Source of the DNA: CAZNSX01 sp964575845
GTDB taxonomy: Bacteria > UBA8248 > CAZNSX01
DNA length: 64,000 bases
Reading direction: 5' to 3'
Assembly: GCA_964575845.1 (NCBI GenBank)
Contig: CAZNSX010000006.1
Coordinates: 62,001 to 126,000, forward strand
The notes under the pieces are model-generated. The model did not search any database and had not been told where the DNA came from. It worked only from the letters and a program-made list of their open reading frames with translations. The first letter of the stretch is position 1, and the number at the start of each line of letters is the position of its first letter. This document shows, in pieces, positions 9,701-18,600 of this stretch. The position numbers and the translations under genes are program-made.

Positions 9701-9853
9701 CGGATAAAAGGCATCAATCGCAATGGACGGCGGCGCAATCGGCGGATACTGGGAGATGGGCAGGTTGTAGATGGCCAGGCCGCCCATCACCATCAGGATG
9801 ATGGCGATGACCCACGCGAAGACCGGCCTGTCCAAGAAAAATCTCGATAGCAT
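6713..9853 (-). CDS. RND multidrug efflux inner-membrane transporter (HAE1 family)
   Basis: A 1046-residue AcrB/MexB-like proton-driven pump, full length for the family. It opens with RFFLDRPVFAWVIAI (first membrane helix), has the two large periplasmic loops, and carries the proton-relay aspartates D408-D409 in GLLVDDAIVVVEN. The matching lysine is present in GLSTKNAILI of the second half. FMGKIRATLIPTIAVPVVLL matches the AcrB helix 2 region. It works with the adjacent periplasmic adaptor and outer-membrane channel. A good SD (CGGAG) precedes the ATG, 12 bases after the adaptor stop. HAE1 members usually export amphiphilic drugs, dyes or detergents; the actual substrate here is unknown. Confidence 0.95.
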   Translation of the reverse strand: MLSRFFLDRPVFAWVIAIILMVMGGLAIYNLPISQYPPIAPPSIAIDAFYPGGSAETVENSVTQIIEQKMTGFEEMLYLSATSDSAGASRIELTFKPGTDPDLAWAKVQNKLQLAMPSLPEVVQRSGIKVSKSTRNYLIIVGLISEDGSMDGNDLRDYAQSNLEKVLARVPGVGEVVNFGSQYAMRVWLNPDKLTDYHLTVEDVILALKAYNVEVSAGQFGGEPAVKGQRLNVSIIVQNLLQTPDEFAAIPIRTNPDNSIVRVKDVGRTELGTEFYDVEGYYKGKPSAGMAIRQAPGANALDTADRIKQKLVEMSRYFPHGMKVVYPYDTTPFVRVAIHEVVKTLFEAILLVFLVMWLFMGKIRATLIPTIAVPVVLLGTFAALGAFGFSINMLTMFAMVLAIGLLVDDAIVVVENAERIIAEEGLSPREATAKSMDQITSALIGIGLVLSAVFGPMAFFPGSTGVIYRQFSITIIAAMLLSVVVALILTPVLCASLLKPVPKAHEPAEKVVFFLWFDRVFFWVRDRYVGLVGHSLVKKLPYLVAYVLIIELIGFLFLRLPTAYLPDEDQGILLSQILMPIGATLEQTQTVADQVQHYFQKNEKESVESSMTIAGIGFSGRAQNNGMVFVKLKDWKLRNRPDLRAKAVASRAMTAFSHFRNAMVFTFPPPAVVELGMAKGVDFQLMDRGGVGHAALMNARNQFLGMAMQDRRLVNVRPNGMEDVPEYRVDVDWEKAGALGVPITSIHNTISAAFGGTYVNDFIQGGRVKRVYVQADAPYRMLPKDLKRLYVRNTAGKMVPFTSFASTHWTMGSPRLERFNGFPSLNIWGEPAPGRSSGEAMQAMEEIVSKLPQGIGYDWAGLSYQERMATAQVPILYAFSVLVIFLCVAALYESWTIPFVNLLMLPLGVFGALLATYLRGLHNDVYFQVGFLTTLGLSTKNAILIIQFIKEQRRQGMGLVEATLAAVRIRFRPVIMTSLAFFFGTLPLAIATGAGAGAMNAIGTAVTGGMLSATFIDLIFIPLFFVVISRLFARKAASTGLGGELR

Positions 9854-9865
9854 TTCGCAACTCCG

Positions 9866-11206
9866 TTAGCTGGATTGTGAGGCCGGACGGGCCGTATTTG
9901 CTGGTTTTGCATCCTGTTTGCGTCCGCCTTCAAAAGGGACCGCTTTGACCGCCACCCCGGGCCGCACTCGCTGTATGCCCTCCACGATGACCCGGTCGCC
10001 TTGTGCAAGACCCGAGGAGACGAGCCATTGGTCACCAAGAGCGCGGTTGACCTCGATACGCCGCGGCTGGGCCTTCCCCTCCGCGTCTACCACCAGCACC
10101 ATGGGGCTGCCCTTCGGGTCGCGTGACACCGCTTGTTGGGGAATCAGAATGGCATTTTCATCAATGCCTTCCACAATCACCGCCCGCACGAACATGCCAG
10201 GCAGGAGCACGCCTTCGGGATTGGGCGCGACGACCCGCAGGATGACCGACCCGGTCGTTGGGTCCACGGTCACATCGCTAAACCCGAGCGTCCCCTCCAG
10301 TGGATACGCAGTGCCGTCTTCCAGAATGAGTTTGACCTTGTTCTGCTCCGCTCCATCGCGATTGATGCGGCCATTCTCCACGCTACGCTTCAGGCGATTC
10401 AGTTCTACCGTGGATTGGGGGACGTCCACGTAGATGGGGTCGAGTTGCTGGATGGTCGCCAGAACAGTCTGATAAGCCGTTACAAAGGCGCCTTCGGTCA
10501 CGTTGGACCTGCCGATGCGGCCGGAGATGGGAGCGGTGATCTTGGTGTAACCCAGATTGATCCGAGCCGTCGCGAGCGCAGCCTCCGCCTGTTTGATGGC
10601 CGCCCCAGCCTGGGCTACCGCTGCCCGGTCGCTCTTCACCTGCGCCTCGAGGACTCGAAGCGTGGCCTCGGCGACCTTGGCCTCGGTCACGGCTTGGTCG
10701 CGTGCGCTGGCGGAGACAGCTTTATCCTTGACCAGGTCTTCGAACCGCTGGCGATTGGTTCTAGCAAGCGCCACGGTGGCCTGCTGCCGCGTGACGCCAG
10801 CGATGCTCGCGGCCAGCGCGGCCCGCGCCCGGCTGGCAGCCTTCTTCGCGGCATCGAGGTTGGCCATGGCACTGTCGTATGCCGCCTTAAACGCAGCGGG
10901 ATCGATCTGATAGAGCACGTCTCCCGCCTTGACATCCGCGCCTTCCTTAAACAGCCGCTTTTGGATGAGGCCGTTGACCTGGGGCTTGATTTCCGAAACG
11001 AGGTAAGCGGCGGTCCGGCCCGGTAACTCAGTGGTCAACACGACCCGCTGAGGTTGGACCGTCACGACGGCCACTTCCGGGGCGGGAGGAGGCCCGACTA
11101 CCCGCTCCTGACGGTTTTCGCAGCCCCACAACAAAAAAAGGCCCGCCAGAGCCGCCACGACCATTGTCCAACTCATGGGCTGAAAACCACTCTTGTTCCG
11201 TTGCAT
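9866..11206 (-). CDS. RND efflux periplasmic adaptor (membrane fusion) lipoprotein
   Basis: About 446 residues. Signal peptide with lipobox LLWGC (Cys at about position 29-30), then biotinyl-lipoyl half-domain (GLIQKRLFKEGADVKAGDVL), an alpha-helical hairpin rich in Ala (about 95-195), the second lipoyl half (LGYTKITAPISGRIGRSNV) and a beta-barrel domain. This is the AcrA/MexA adaptor that joins the inner-membrane RND pump to the outer-membrane channel. The ATG is preceded by GGAGG at good spacing; a TTG lies one codon earlier. It lies 12 bases before the RND gene and about 57 after the TetR gene in the same operon. Confidence 0.94.
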   Translation of the reverse strand: MQRNKSGFQPMSWTMVVAALAGLFLLWGCENRQERVVGPPPAPEVAVVTVQPQRVVLTTELPGRTAAYLVSEIKPQVNGLIQKRLFKEGADVKAGDVLYQIDPAAFKAAYDSAMANLDAAKKAASRARAALAASIAGVTRQQATVALARTNRQRFEDLVKDKAVSASARDQAVTEAKVAEATLRVLEAQVKSDRAAVAQAGAAIKQAEAALATARINLGYTKITAPISGRIGRSNVTEGAFVTAYQTVLATIQQLDPIYVDVPQSTVELNRLKRSVENGRINRDGAEQNKVKLILEDGTAYPLEGTLGFSDVTVDPTTGSVILRVVAPNPEGVLLPGMFVRAVIVEGIDENAILIPQQAVSRDPKGSPMVLVVDAEGKAQPRRIEVNRALGDQWLVSSGLAQGDRVIVEGIQRVRPGVAVKAVPFEGGRKQDAKPANTARPASQSS

Positions 11207-11263
11207 CAAAGGCCTCCAAAATATCGGTGATAAGCATATCCAGCAGAAAACCTGCCCACGAAA

Positions 11264-11887
11264 TCAAGGATTAAGCAGTTCTCTGAAAAAAATATCCAAG
11301 ATGGTGTCCGGGTCCTCCAGGTAAGGATGACGCTCGGGTGCTTCTAACCAGAGAAGAAGAAAAGCATTGATGACGCTGTCGAGAGCGACGGCCAGATGAT
11401 AGGGATCGGCGATTTTCTTGAAGCGTTTGTTTTTGATTCCGCTCTTAAAGATCGAGGCAAGTCTTTCGAGGGTGTCGTTGTATCTTTTTCGCACATCCTC
11501 ATCCAGGCCCGCCTTGATGTTGAAGCTCGCCCCTCTGCTCTCGGCAAGAAACAGGCGAATGAAGGGAAGATAATTGGCAAACATTTCGCCTTTGGTCCGG
11601 ACGTAATTTCGCAGTTTTTCAACCTCGTCATCCGGTTCCTGGATCGCTCGCACAACGGCATCGTGGAACTTGTCGGATAGTTCCAGAACAAGTGCCTTGT
11701 AAAGGTCCTCCTTGTTATTGAAGAACTTGTAGAGTGTTCCGACGGCGAACTCGGCCTTCTCGGCGACCTCCTGCATGGAGACGTTGTGGTATCCCTTCTC
11801 CGAGAAAAGAGCGAGCGCGGCCGCGAGCATCTCTTGACGTTGACGTAGTTTCTCTTTTTCCCGCCTGGAAATCTTTCCGTCTTGCAT
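11264..11887 (-). CDS. TetR/AcrR-family repressor of the efflux operon
   Basis: A 207-residue regulator. The N-terminal helix-turn-helix spans about residues 17-65 (ALFSEKGYHNVSMQEVAEKA, then GTLYKFFNNKEDLYKAL); the rest is the all-helical ligand-binding and dimer domain. It is the first gene in the same direction as the pump genes, 50-60 bases upstream, rather than divergent, so it probably represses its own operon. RBS GGAGG lies before the ATG. An imperfect inverted repeat 50-67 bases upstream is a possible operator. Inducers are unknown. Confidence 0.9.
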   Translation of the reverse strand: MQDGKISRREKEKLRQRQEMLAAALALFSEKGYHNVSMQEVAEKAEFAVGTLYKFFNNKEDLYKALVLELSDKFHDAVVRAIQEPDDEVEKLRNYVRTKGEMFANYLPFIRLFLAESRGASFNIKAGLDEDVRKRYNDTLERLASIFKSGIKNKRFKKIADPYHLAVALDSVINAFLLLWLEAPERHPYLEDPDTILDIFFRELLNP

Positions 11888-11936
11888 TACTCGGCCTCCG
11901 TATACTGAGCTGCTGTCAGACCTCGTGAATGCGATG

Positions 11937-11954
11937 TCATATTTTGTAGTATGA
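11937..11954. promoter_or_regulatory. possible TetR operator
   Basis: Inverted repeat TCATA-N8-TATGA lies 50-67 bases upstream of the TetR start, in the only sizeable non-coding stretch before the operon. Position and symmetry fit an autoregulatory operator, but no promoter with good consensus boxes is visible around it. Weak, position-based call. Confidence 0.35.
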
Positions 11955-12002
11955 AGTCATGTTCACATATATACCCCACGCGTCGCCCTGTAAAGCAGAA
12001 AA

Positions 12003-12284
12003 TTGACCCAGCTTCGCCCACATCTTGCACTGACGGTTCCAGTGGGGGCCTCGCGACTTTCGCGAACTCGTGTTCGAGCAGCCTATCCTCGTTTTGGTCA
12101 AAAGGAGCCGCAGCCCCCAGAACTGGCGAAAAAAGCCAGAGAAGCCAAAAAGCTCGCGGCCGCCGTCGAGCTTCGAGAAGGACTACACTTTGTATGCGCC
12201 CGCCGCCTCATCCGCGATGCCCTCAGGGAACAAGGTATCGCCCAAGAGATTGACGATTTGGTTGATGAGCTTCTGGGGAGCTAA
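12003..12284 (+). pseudogene. unrecognised C-terminal fragment
   Basis: An open frame whose last 55 residues look protein-like (PELAKKAREAKKLAAAVEL, then RRLIRDALREQGIAQEIDD, ending LVDELLGS). The first 35 residues are low-quality, there is no RBS at the first ATG and an upstream section reads better in another frame (FEQPILVLVK). It may be the 3' remnant of a larger helical gene, with its stop codon abutting the REP-like pair at 12285. I do not recognise a family. Confidence 0.3.
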
Positions 12285-12314
12285 GAGCCGGATTGGGTGA
12301 GGCTCTCCCTCACC
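12285..12314 (-). repeat. REP-like palindromic element, pair C left arm
   Basis: Family head GAGCCGGATTG, then stem GGTGAGG, loop CTCTC, stem CCTCACC (12296-12314). It begins directly after the TAA at 12282-12284. Confidence 0.6.
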
Positions 12315-12331
12315 TTCATCCGCCACAGAAG

Positions 12332-12361
12332 CTCACGGCTGCGCCCTGACCCGCCTGGCTC
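12332..12361 (+). repeat. REP-like palindromic element, pair C right arm
   Basis: CTCACGGCTGCGCCCTGA followed by tail CCCGCCTGGCTC. The stem TCACGGC/GCCCTGA has one mismatch. Orientation and spacing to 12285-12314 repeat the arrangement of pairs B and D. Confidence 0.6.
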
Positions 12362-12443
12362 AGCGCACGGGGGAAGGGCAAGGGATCCTATCTTCATTCT
12401 CTTTTGCGGCGAGAGGGTGCGGCCCCCGCCGGGGTGTCTCTTT

Positions 12444-13451
12444 TCAGAGAAGGTTTTCCAGCACAAAGTGGCGCTGCCTGAGCGCGGCGCGGTGAAACCG
12501 GACCCATGGAGTGTCGTAGAATCCGGGCTTCATGGGGAATCTAAGCCGCCTGAATTCTGAAGGGTCGAGGTCATCCCAGTCTGTGTCGGCCTCATCGCCG
12601 GGCTGAAGCGCCTCGTTTCTCCACTCCCTCCTGTCATACTCGAAGCTCAGGGGGTCGAATAAATGCTCAAAGCGCAGCCGCCATTTGGCGGACCTTTTCT
12701 CAACCGCTTGCTCCTCATCTTCGAAAAGCGTCCGGATATCGTTCTCGATGCTTTCCCAGGGGATGGGCGGGGCGGATTTGGACTTCTTCGCGGTGCGCAA
12801 CCGGTCGTAGATGGTCTTTGATGCGGCGATAAAATCATCCGTGTTGTGGCGCTCAACGACTTCGCCGGTCGAGTCATTCTTGTATTTCCATGTCAGGAAC
12901 GGCTGGTCCGGGAAATATCCCGCCTGGGCGTGGCCGATCTTTGGCAGAAGGTCAAGGTAAAAGTTCTCCAGAATAAGCCTTTTCCACCTGCCCCCCTTCC
13001 AGAGGGATATCGCTTCAACGTCGTTTTCCTCGTTTTCCCTGCCGGAAAAGCCCTGATGGGACCAGGTGTCTGCGAAGGTGTGCAGGGCCACGCCTGTGCG
13101 ACAGAGGCGAAGCAGCTTTTTCCGCTCCTTCAAGGCCTCCTTCAGGATCATCGAGGCGAATTTTGAATTCGCTTCCGTGATGAAGGTGATGCTATCGGGC
13201 GTGAGCGGGTTTGGCGGAATGAAATGAAACGGGATATACACCCTTTTTTGAATACCCCAATCAAATGCTCTCAGCCCGACGTGCGCCGTGCGCACGGGGT
13301 CGAACATCATCTCGCCGACCCTGATCGGCTCGCTTTCCGTCGAGTCATCGACATATTGCGATGCATAGGCGATGACAAGGGCGTCGCCCTTTTCGAAGCC
13401 GGCCGCCCTGGCGAGCACGCCGATGCAATGGTAGTGAAAGTCCTTCTCCAT
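12444..13451 (-). CDS. DUF6765-family protein
   Basis: 335 residues. The start MEKDFHYHCIGVLARAAGF, the block YASQYVDDSTESEP, FDPVRTAHVGL, VYIPFHFIPP and LHTFADTWSHQGFSG match the family annotated as DUF6765. The conserved His and Asp residues (H6, H8, D35-36, HTFADTWSH) are reminiscent of zinc-dependent phospholipase C/S1-P1 nuclease folds, which is inference only. No signal peptide is visible. A G-rich SD (GGTGGGGGC) precedes the ATG. It stands alone; no operon partner is apparent, and the upstream 250 bases lead to tRNA genes on the other strand. Confidence 0.75.
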   Translation of the reverse strand: MEKDFHYHCIGVLARAAGFEKGDALVIAYASQYVDDSTESEPIRVGEMMFDPVRTAHVGLRAFDWGIQKRVYIPFHFIPPNPLTPDSITFITEANSKFASMILKEALKERKKLLRLCRTGVALHTFADTWSHQGFSGRENEENDVEAISLWKGGRWKRLILENFYLDLLPKIGHAQAGYFPDQPFLTWKYKNDSTGEVVERHNTDDFIAASKTIYDRLRTAKKSKSAPPIPWESIENDIRTLFEDEEQAVEKRSAKWRLRFEHLFDPLSFEYDRREWRNEALQPGDEADTDWDDLDPSEFRRLRFPMKPGFYDTPWVRFHRAALRQRHFVLENLL

Positions 13452-13653
13452 GCGTTCTTGCCCCCACCTTACGAATGCTGCTTGGAATGATGATGCTTAA
13501 GGTCCGATGGGCCGGATTATCCCACATTCAAAGGAAAGCATAAAGATTCGCCTGCATCAATGGACCTGCCGCCGAAAAAAGCACGTAGCTCATCCATTCA
13601 GAATAAAAGAGATTAGGCCGATGGCCATCCGCTTTTTGCTCATGAACCAGGTA

Positions 13654-13682
13654 TTGACAGAATCCCTGAGGGATGTTAGAAA
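13654..13682 (+). promoter_or_regulatory. promoter of the tRNA-Gly/tRNA-Cys genes
   Basis: TTGACA at 13654-13659, 17-base spacer, TAGAAA at 13677-13682 (TTAGAA one base earlier is an alternative). The tRNA begins 20 bases later. The same pair survives as TTGATA/TTAAAA in the decayed duplicate near 4055. Confidence 0.6.
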
Positions 13683-13701
13683 TAAAAAAGCCTTGAAATT
13701 G

Positions 13702-13776
13702 GCGGGAATAGCTCAGTGGTAGAGCACTGCCTTGCCAAGGCAGGGGTCGCGGGTTCAAATCCCGTTTCCCGCTCCA
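13702..13776 (+). tRNA. tRNA-Gly (GCC)
   Basis: Complete cloverleaf: acceptor GCGGGAA/TTCCCGC, D-arm GCTCAGTGGTAGAGC, anticodon arm CTGCC-TTGCCAA-GGCAG giving anticodon GCC, T-arm GCGGGTTCAAATCCCGT, and encoded CCA. A degenerate duplicate of its 5' half and promoter lies at 4024-4160. It is followed 4 bases later by tRNA-Cys. Confidence 0.97.
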
Positions 13777-13780
13777 GATA

Positions 13781-13854
13781 GGCGGCGTAGCCAAGTGGTA
13801 AGGCAAAGGTCTGCAAAACCTTGACCCCCGGTTCGAATCCGGGCGCCGCCTCCA
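13781..13854 (+). tRNA. tRNA-Cys (GCA)
   Basis: Complete cloverleaf: acceptor GGCGGCG/CGCCGCC, D-arm GCCAAGTGGTAAGGC, anticodon arm AAGGT-CTGCAAA-ACCTT with anticodon GCA, T-arm CCGGTTCGAATCCGG, discriminator T and encoded CCA. Co-transcribed with tRNA-Gly. Confidence 0.97.
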
Positions 13855-13862
13855 GAGATATG

Positions 13863-13892
13863 CCCCGCGGCGAAGTTGCCGCGGGGTTTTAT
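13863..13892 (+). terminator. rho-independent terminator of the tRNA operon
   Basis: Perfect 9-bp stem CCCCGCGGC/GCCGCGGGG with loop GAAGTT, followed by TTTTATTTT. It sits 8 bases after tRNA-Cys. Confidence 0.88.
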
Positions 13893-13923
13893 TTTCTGAG
13901 GGAGGGGAGAGGTTCGGCATATA

Positions 13924-14997
13924 ATGAAAGGGATATCCCGCCAGAGAGAAAATGCGGAGGGGCCTTTGCGCTGCGAGCTCCTGGCTCAGGGTTATCCCAT
14001 GGGAGCATGCCTCGTCGAAGGGGAGGGAGGGAGCCAGCGCCCCGCGTGCGAGCTCACCCTCAGGGAGGAAGGAGGGGAGCTCCGTCGCCTCATAAAATCC
14101 ATCCACCTCTCCAGGCCCGAGAACTACCTCTCCATCTACCAGTCGGGCTGTAACCTCTCCTGCAGGAAGTGCCATTCCTGGGAGTTCAGCCGCAGGGCCG
14201 AGGGGAGCTGGTTAAAGCCCGAGGAGATAGGTGCCATATGCCGGGAGTACTCCGGAAAGGTTACCCTCTCTGAGCCCCGTGAGAGGGCCACGGCCTGGCA
14301 TGCCCAGGAGAGCTGCCGGTGCTGCGGGGCTTGTGTCCTCGGCCGGGAGCGCCCCGGAGGCTGTCCGCGGAGGATAGAGCCCGCGCAGGTGGTATTAAGC
14401 CCTCAGGGCTTTGGCCCGGCCAGGAATATAGTCGCGTTCACGGGAGGGGACCTCTCCTGCAAGCCCGCCTTCTACGCCCGCTGCGCCCGGCTCATAAAGG
14501 AGGGGACCTCCCTCTGGGTGCTCCTTGAGACGAATGGCTTCGGCCTCACGCCGGGGCACCTGGACCTTCTGGCTGAGAGCGGCCTCGATGCCTTCTGGCT
14601 CGACATAAAGGCATTTGATGAAGGGGCCCACCGCTGGCTCACGGGCTGTGGGAACCGGGAAATCCTCTCCCTTCCCGAGGCCACCTTAAAGCGCGGGTTC
14701 ATTCTCGAGGTGCTATCCCTCTATATCCCTGGGCTGCTGGAGGCTGACCAGCTGCAGGAGATAGCCCGGCTGCTCTCCTCCGTGGACCCCTCCATCCCTT
14801 TCACCATCCTCGCCTTTTTCCCCCAATATAGGATGATGGAGTTTCGGGCTCCGAGTGCCCATGAGATGGCTGAAGCTTACATTATGGCCAGGGAGGCAGG
14901 CCTTGAAAGGGTCCGCCTGGGAAACCTCGGGGTATTTGCGCGGGAGGAAGAGGACATCAGGTTGCTCGAAGAGCGCCTTGGCGGGGGATGGTTTTAG
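13924..14997 (+). CDS. radical SAM protein with extra cysteine cluster
   Basis: 357 residues. The radical SAM cluster motif CX3CX2C is at C76, C80 and C83 (SGCNLSCRKCHSW). A second cysteine group, C131, C133, C134, C137 and C147 (CRCCGAC, then GGCPRR), follows where glycyl-radical-enzyme activases often carry auxiliary iron-sulfur ligands. Later blocks AFTGGDLSCKP, LLETNGFGL and FWLDIKAFDEG match the pyruvate-formate-lyase-activase-like branch. No glycyl radical enzyme gene is nearby, so the substrate is unknown. It follows the tRNA terminator and is itself followed by a terminator, so it is probably monocistronic. Confidence 0.82.
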   Translation: MKGISRQRENAEGPLRCELLAQGYPMGACLVEGEGGSQRPACELTLREEGGELRRLIKSIHLSRPENYLSIYQSGCNLSCRKCHSWEFSRRAEGSWLKPEEIGAICREYSGKVTLSEPRERATAWHAQESCRCCGACVLGRERPGGCPRRIEPAQVVLSPQGFGPARNIVAFTGGDLSCKPAFYARCARLIKEGTSLWVLLETNGFGLTPGHLDLLAESGLDAFWLDIKAFDEGAHRWLTGCGNREILSLPEATLKRGFILEVLSLYIPGLLEADQLQEIARLLSSVDPSIPFTILAFFPQYRMMEFRAPSAHEMAEAYIMAREAGLERVRLGNLGVFAREEEDIRLLEERLGGGWF

Positions 14998-15008
14998 GGA
15001 AGGGCCGG

Positions 15009-15031
15009 GCCCGCCTTCCGCGGGCTTATTT
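15009..15031 (+). terminator. probable terminator after the radical SAM gene
   Basis: GCCCGC, loop CTTCC, GCGGGC, then TTATTTCG. It lies 11 bases after the radical SAM stop codon and touches the end of the convergent gene at 15026. Confidence 0.5.
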
Positions 15032-15472
15032 CGTATCTTTCCCTTTGGCCTTGGGAGGATGGAAGCTTATCTTCTTAGCGTCCGCGAGGTCTATGAAGAA
15101 GGTGCCGATGCCTATGTCTCCCGTATATTTGCCCGAGGCATAGAAGGATTCTTGACGGCCATCCCAGGTGGTGACCACCGCAAGGACCTTCTTCGATTTA
15201 TCCTCTGTCTCCTCCACCTCCTTCACCTCCAGCGCCTTTACCCCCTCGAAGGGCACGATAACCAGGGCCTTCCCGCGGTGGCCGGAGAAGATCTGATTAT
15301 CCTTTCCCTTCACAAACCAGCGGAAGTCGTGGACAATGGTTTCCATGCCTTCGGTATCGATGACGGTCACGGTAAACTGACGCTCCGCTGAGGAAGGGGA
15401 AGATAAGGGGGCCAGAGAGAGAGCCAGGGACAAGAGCGAGATGAAAAGGACTCTTTCTCTTCTTTGCCGCAT
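15026..15472 (-). CDS. secreted or periplasmic protein of unknown function
   Basis: About 148 residues from the preferred start. A typical signal peptide begins MRQRRERVLFISLLSLALSL and ends near SSPSSA-ER. The mature part is beta-rich with a short repeated theme (VTVIDTEGMET, then VVTTWDGRQESF). A longer frame reaches 15514 but has no hydrophobic leader before MRQRR, and GGGAG lies just upstream of the ATG at 15472, so I prefer that. No family recognised. It converges on the radical SAM gene and has no co-directional neighbour. Confidence 0.7.
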   Translation of the reverse strand: MRQRRERVLFISLLSLALSLAPLSSPSSAERQFTVTVIDTEGMETIVHDFRWFVKGKDNQIFSGHRGKALVIVPFEGVKALEVKEVEETEDKSKKVLAVVTTWDGRQESFYASGKYTGDIGIGTFFIDLADAKKISFHPPKAKGKDTK

Positions 15473-15673
15473 ATCTTTCTCCCAGCCAAAAAGAGGGTGC
15501 TTTTCTCTGGTCACTATGACTCAAATTTTAATGACTCTCAACCGAAAACTCAAGGGCCTTGAGCTTCCGGGCGGGATTGACTCTCGCGGGTTCATGTGGA
15601 AAATTGAATTAGAATATAAGGGGAGGGTTATTCCCGAAGGGAGCGCTTTACTCTTCTCTCAAGAGACGTTGCT

Positions 15674-18600
15674 ATGAGATGTCCTTCCTGCCAGCGGGAG
15701 AACCGAGCCGGGGCTGAGCTCTGCAGCGACTGCGGCCAGCCCCTCCTGCGTCCCTGCCCCCGGTGCGGGACCCCACAGGGGCCTGAGAGCAACTTCTGCG
15801 ACAGATGCGGCCTTAACCTCAAGGAGACCCCATCCCCTGAGGTCACCCCCTATACCCCCAGGCACCTCGCCCAGGAGGTTTTGCCCTCCGCCGGCGCTCT
15901 GGAGGGGGAGCGCCGCCAGGTGACGGTGCTCTTTGCCGATGCTTCAGGCTTCACCACCCTTTCGGAGCGCATGGACCCTGAGGATGTTCACTCCATAATG
16001 AACCGCTGCTTTGAGCTTGTGATGCGAGAGATCCATCGTTTCGAGGGGACAATAAATCAATTCACCGGAGACGGCGTCATGGCCCTTTTCGGGGCGCCTC
16101 ACGCCCATGAGAACTCTCCCCAGCGGGCCATCCAGGCTGCGCTGGCCATCCAGGAGCAACTCAAGAGCTATGCGGAGGAGCTCAGGAAGGAAAAGGGGAT
16201 AGATTTCCATATGCGAATGGGAATCAATACGGGAATGGCGGTGGTGGGCAGCATAGGCGATTCCCTGAGGATGGACTACACCGCCGTGGGCGACACGACC
16301 AACCTCGCGGCCCGGCTGGAGACTATGGCGGAGCCGGGCACAATTCTTGTGAGCGATTACACCTACCAGCTCACGAAGGATTTCTTCGCCTTCAAGCCAT
16401 TGGGCCAAAAGAGGCTCAAAGGTCGCCAGGAGCCTGTGGCCGTCTACGAGGTGACAGGGGCGAAGCCGGTGAGGAGCCGCCTTGAGGTTCTGGAAGCCCG
16501 TGGCCTCACCCCGTTTCAGGACCGGGAGAGGGAACTCAAGCTTCTCACCGATACCCTTGAGAAAGCGCTCGGGGGAAAGAGCCGGGTGGTGGACATCGAG
16601 GGGGAGGCGGGGATCGGAAAATCCCGGCTCATCTATGAATTTAAGACGTCCATCAAGGGAGAGAATTTGACCTTTCTGGAGGGCCGTTGCTTTCCCCACT
16701 GGCGAAACATAGCTTATAGGCCTTTTGATGAGATCCTTGGCCAGTACTGCGAGCTCGTGCGGCGGGAGCACCTGCTCTCGGGGGGGGAGGAATGCTCCGT
16801 GGCGGAACTGTTGGGGCGGCGCCTGGGGTCGGTGACTCCAGCCCTGAAAGGGGCCCTGCCTCGAATCTGCAACCTGATGCAGGGGCGGGGGGAGGAAAAG
16901 GGCCTGGCGGGGCTCGAGGGTGAGGACACGAGAGCTCTTACCTTTCAGTTCTTGAGGGCCCTCTTCATTCATGAGAGCCGCCTGCAGCCCCTGGTCTTGG
17001 TTCTCGACGACCTCCAGTGGCTCGATAGCTCCTCGGTCGCCCTCTTGAAGTATCTAGTGGAAGAAATCACTGACGCGCGCCTTATCATCATTACTGCTTA
17101 CCGTCCCGAGTTCACCCCTCCCTGGCGGGAGAGTGCTCATATCCAGGGGCTGCCCCTGGAGCCCCTTCCTGAGAGGAGCTCCTCGGCCATGGTGTGCTCT
17201 ATCTTGGGAGTACAGAAACTCCACCCCGAGGTCGAGGCCCTCATCGTGGGCCGGGCCGAAGGAAATCCCTTTTTCATAGAGGAGCTGACCCGCTCCCTCC
17301 AGGAGTCCGGGGCCTTAGGACGAGGGGATGGCATCTGCTTCTTGGTTGATGGGCAGAAGGCCCCCAGCGTGCCCAACACCGTCCAGGAGGTCATCATGGA
17401 GCGGATAGACCGATTGGACCATGAAGCCAAGGCCCTCCTGCAGCGGGCCTCGGTGATTGGGCGCCGGTTTGAGCTTCCGCTCCTTGAGAGGGTCTCCCTT
17501 GAGGCCCGAGACATAAGAGAAGAGTTCGTAAGGCTCTGCGAGCTTGAGCTCATCTACGAGGTTGAGCGGTCCTCCCCCCGCGTCTTCATCTTCAAGCACA
17601 ACCTGACCCAGCAAATCGTCTATGAGAGCCTCCTTCGAAGGAGGCTCCATGAGCTCCACAGGAGGGTGGGCGAGGCTCTTGAGGAAGTCCATGGGGATAA
17701 TCTGCAGGACTATTACGGAGAGCTGGCCCATCACTTCTCCCTGGGAGAGGAGAGGGAGAAGGCCGTCCACTACCTTACCCTGGCCGGGCGCCGCGCTCTC
17801 GCACTTCACTCGAACCCGGAGGCGGCCAGCAGCTTTCAGGAGGCCCTGAGAATTCTGGATGAGCTCACTCCCTCCCCCGAAGCGCGGTCCCGGCGGCTTG
17901 AGCTTCAGCTTGACCTGGGATGGGCCCTCATCCAGCAGGGATATCAGGACGAGAGGGTGCTTTCCCTTTTCGAATCCGCAGAGGGAATGGCCAAGCAGCT
18001 CGGCGACCACTCCGCCCTCGCAGAGCTTTACAGCCGTCTCTCCACTTTCTATTTCAGGAAGGGGGACCAGGATAGGGTGATAGATTATAGCCTGCGCTCC
18101 TCCCAGCTAGCCGAAGAGGTCGGAAGCGAAACCCTGAGGCTGAACTCCAGCTTTGCCCTGGGCTCGGCTTACTTCCTCAAGGGGAGGTTCCGGGAGTCTA
18201 TTGCTGCCCACGCTCCCGCCGTGCGGGCCTTTGAAGAGCAAGAGGGAACACTCTCCGGCAGACCCGGCTATTCCCTGAGGGCATACATAATGGCCTGCGG
18301 CCACCTGGGGGCGAGTTACGGCTACAGGGGCGAGTGGGTCAGGGGAATGGCCCTGGGAAGGAGGGCTCTCACAAGGGCCAAGGCCCTTCAGGACCCGGTG
18401 ATGGAAGGGGTTGTCCATCTGATGCTCAACTTCATACTGGCCTGTCAAGGGCGGTGGGAGGAAGCTCTGGTCTCGGTTGAAACGGCCTACCGCCTCGCAG
18501 AGAAAAGCCACCTGCCCACGGCCATAGCTTCCTTCTCGGGACATCTGGGCTATGCCCTTTTCAGGAGGGGTGAGAGCGAGAGGGGACAATCCCTCATCGA

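Noticed and set aside
8837..9850. 337-codon plus-strand frame
   Set aside because: Antisense to the first third of the RND transporter; composition typical of a shadow frame in GC-rich DNA.
13528..14175. Long minus-strand open frame of 215 codons reading GKRDLNPRPLPWQGSALPLS and RRPDSNRGSRF
   Set aside because: It is antisense to tRNA-Gly and tRNA-Cys. These peptide strings are a well-known annotation artefact arising from the reverse strand of tRNA genes.
15944..16972. 342-codon minus-strand frame inside the cyclase gene
   Set aside because: The plus strand encodes unambiguous cyclase and AAA domains here; the antisense frame has no motif.
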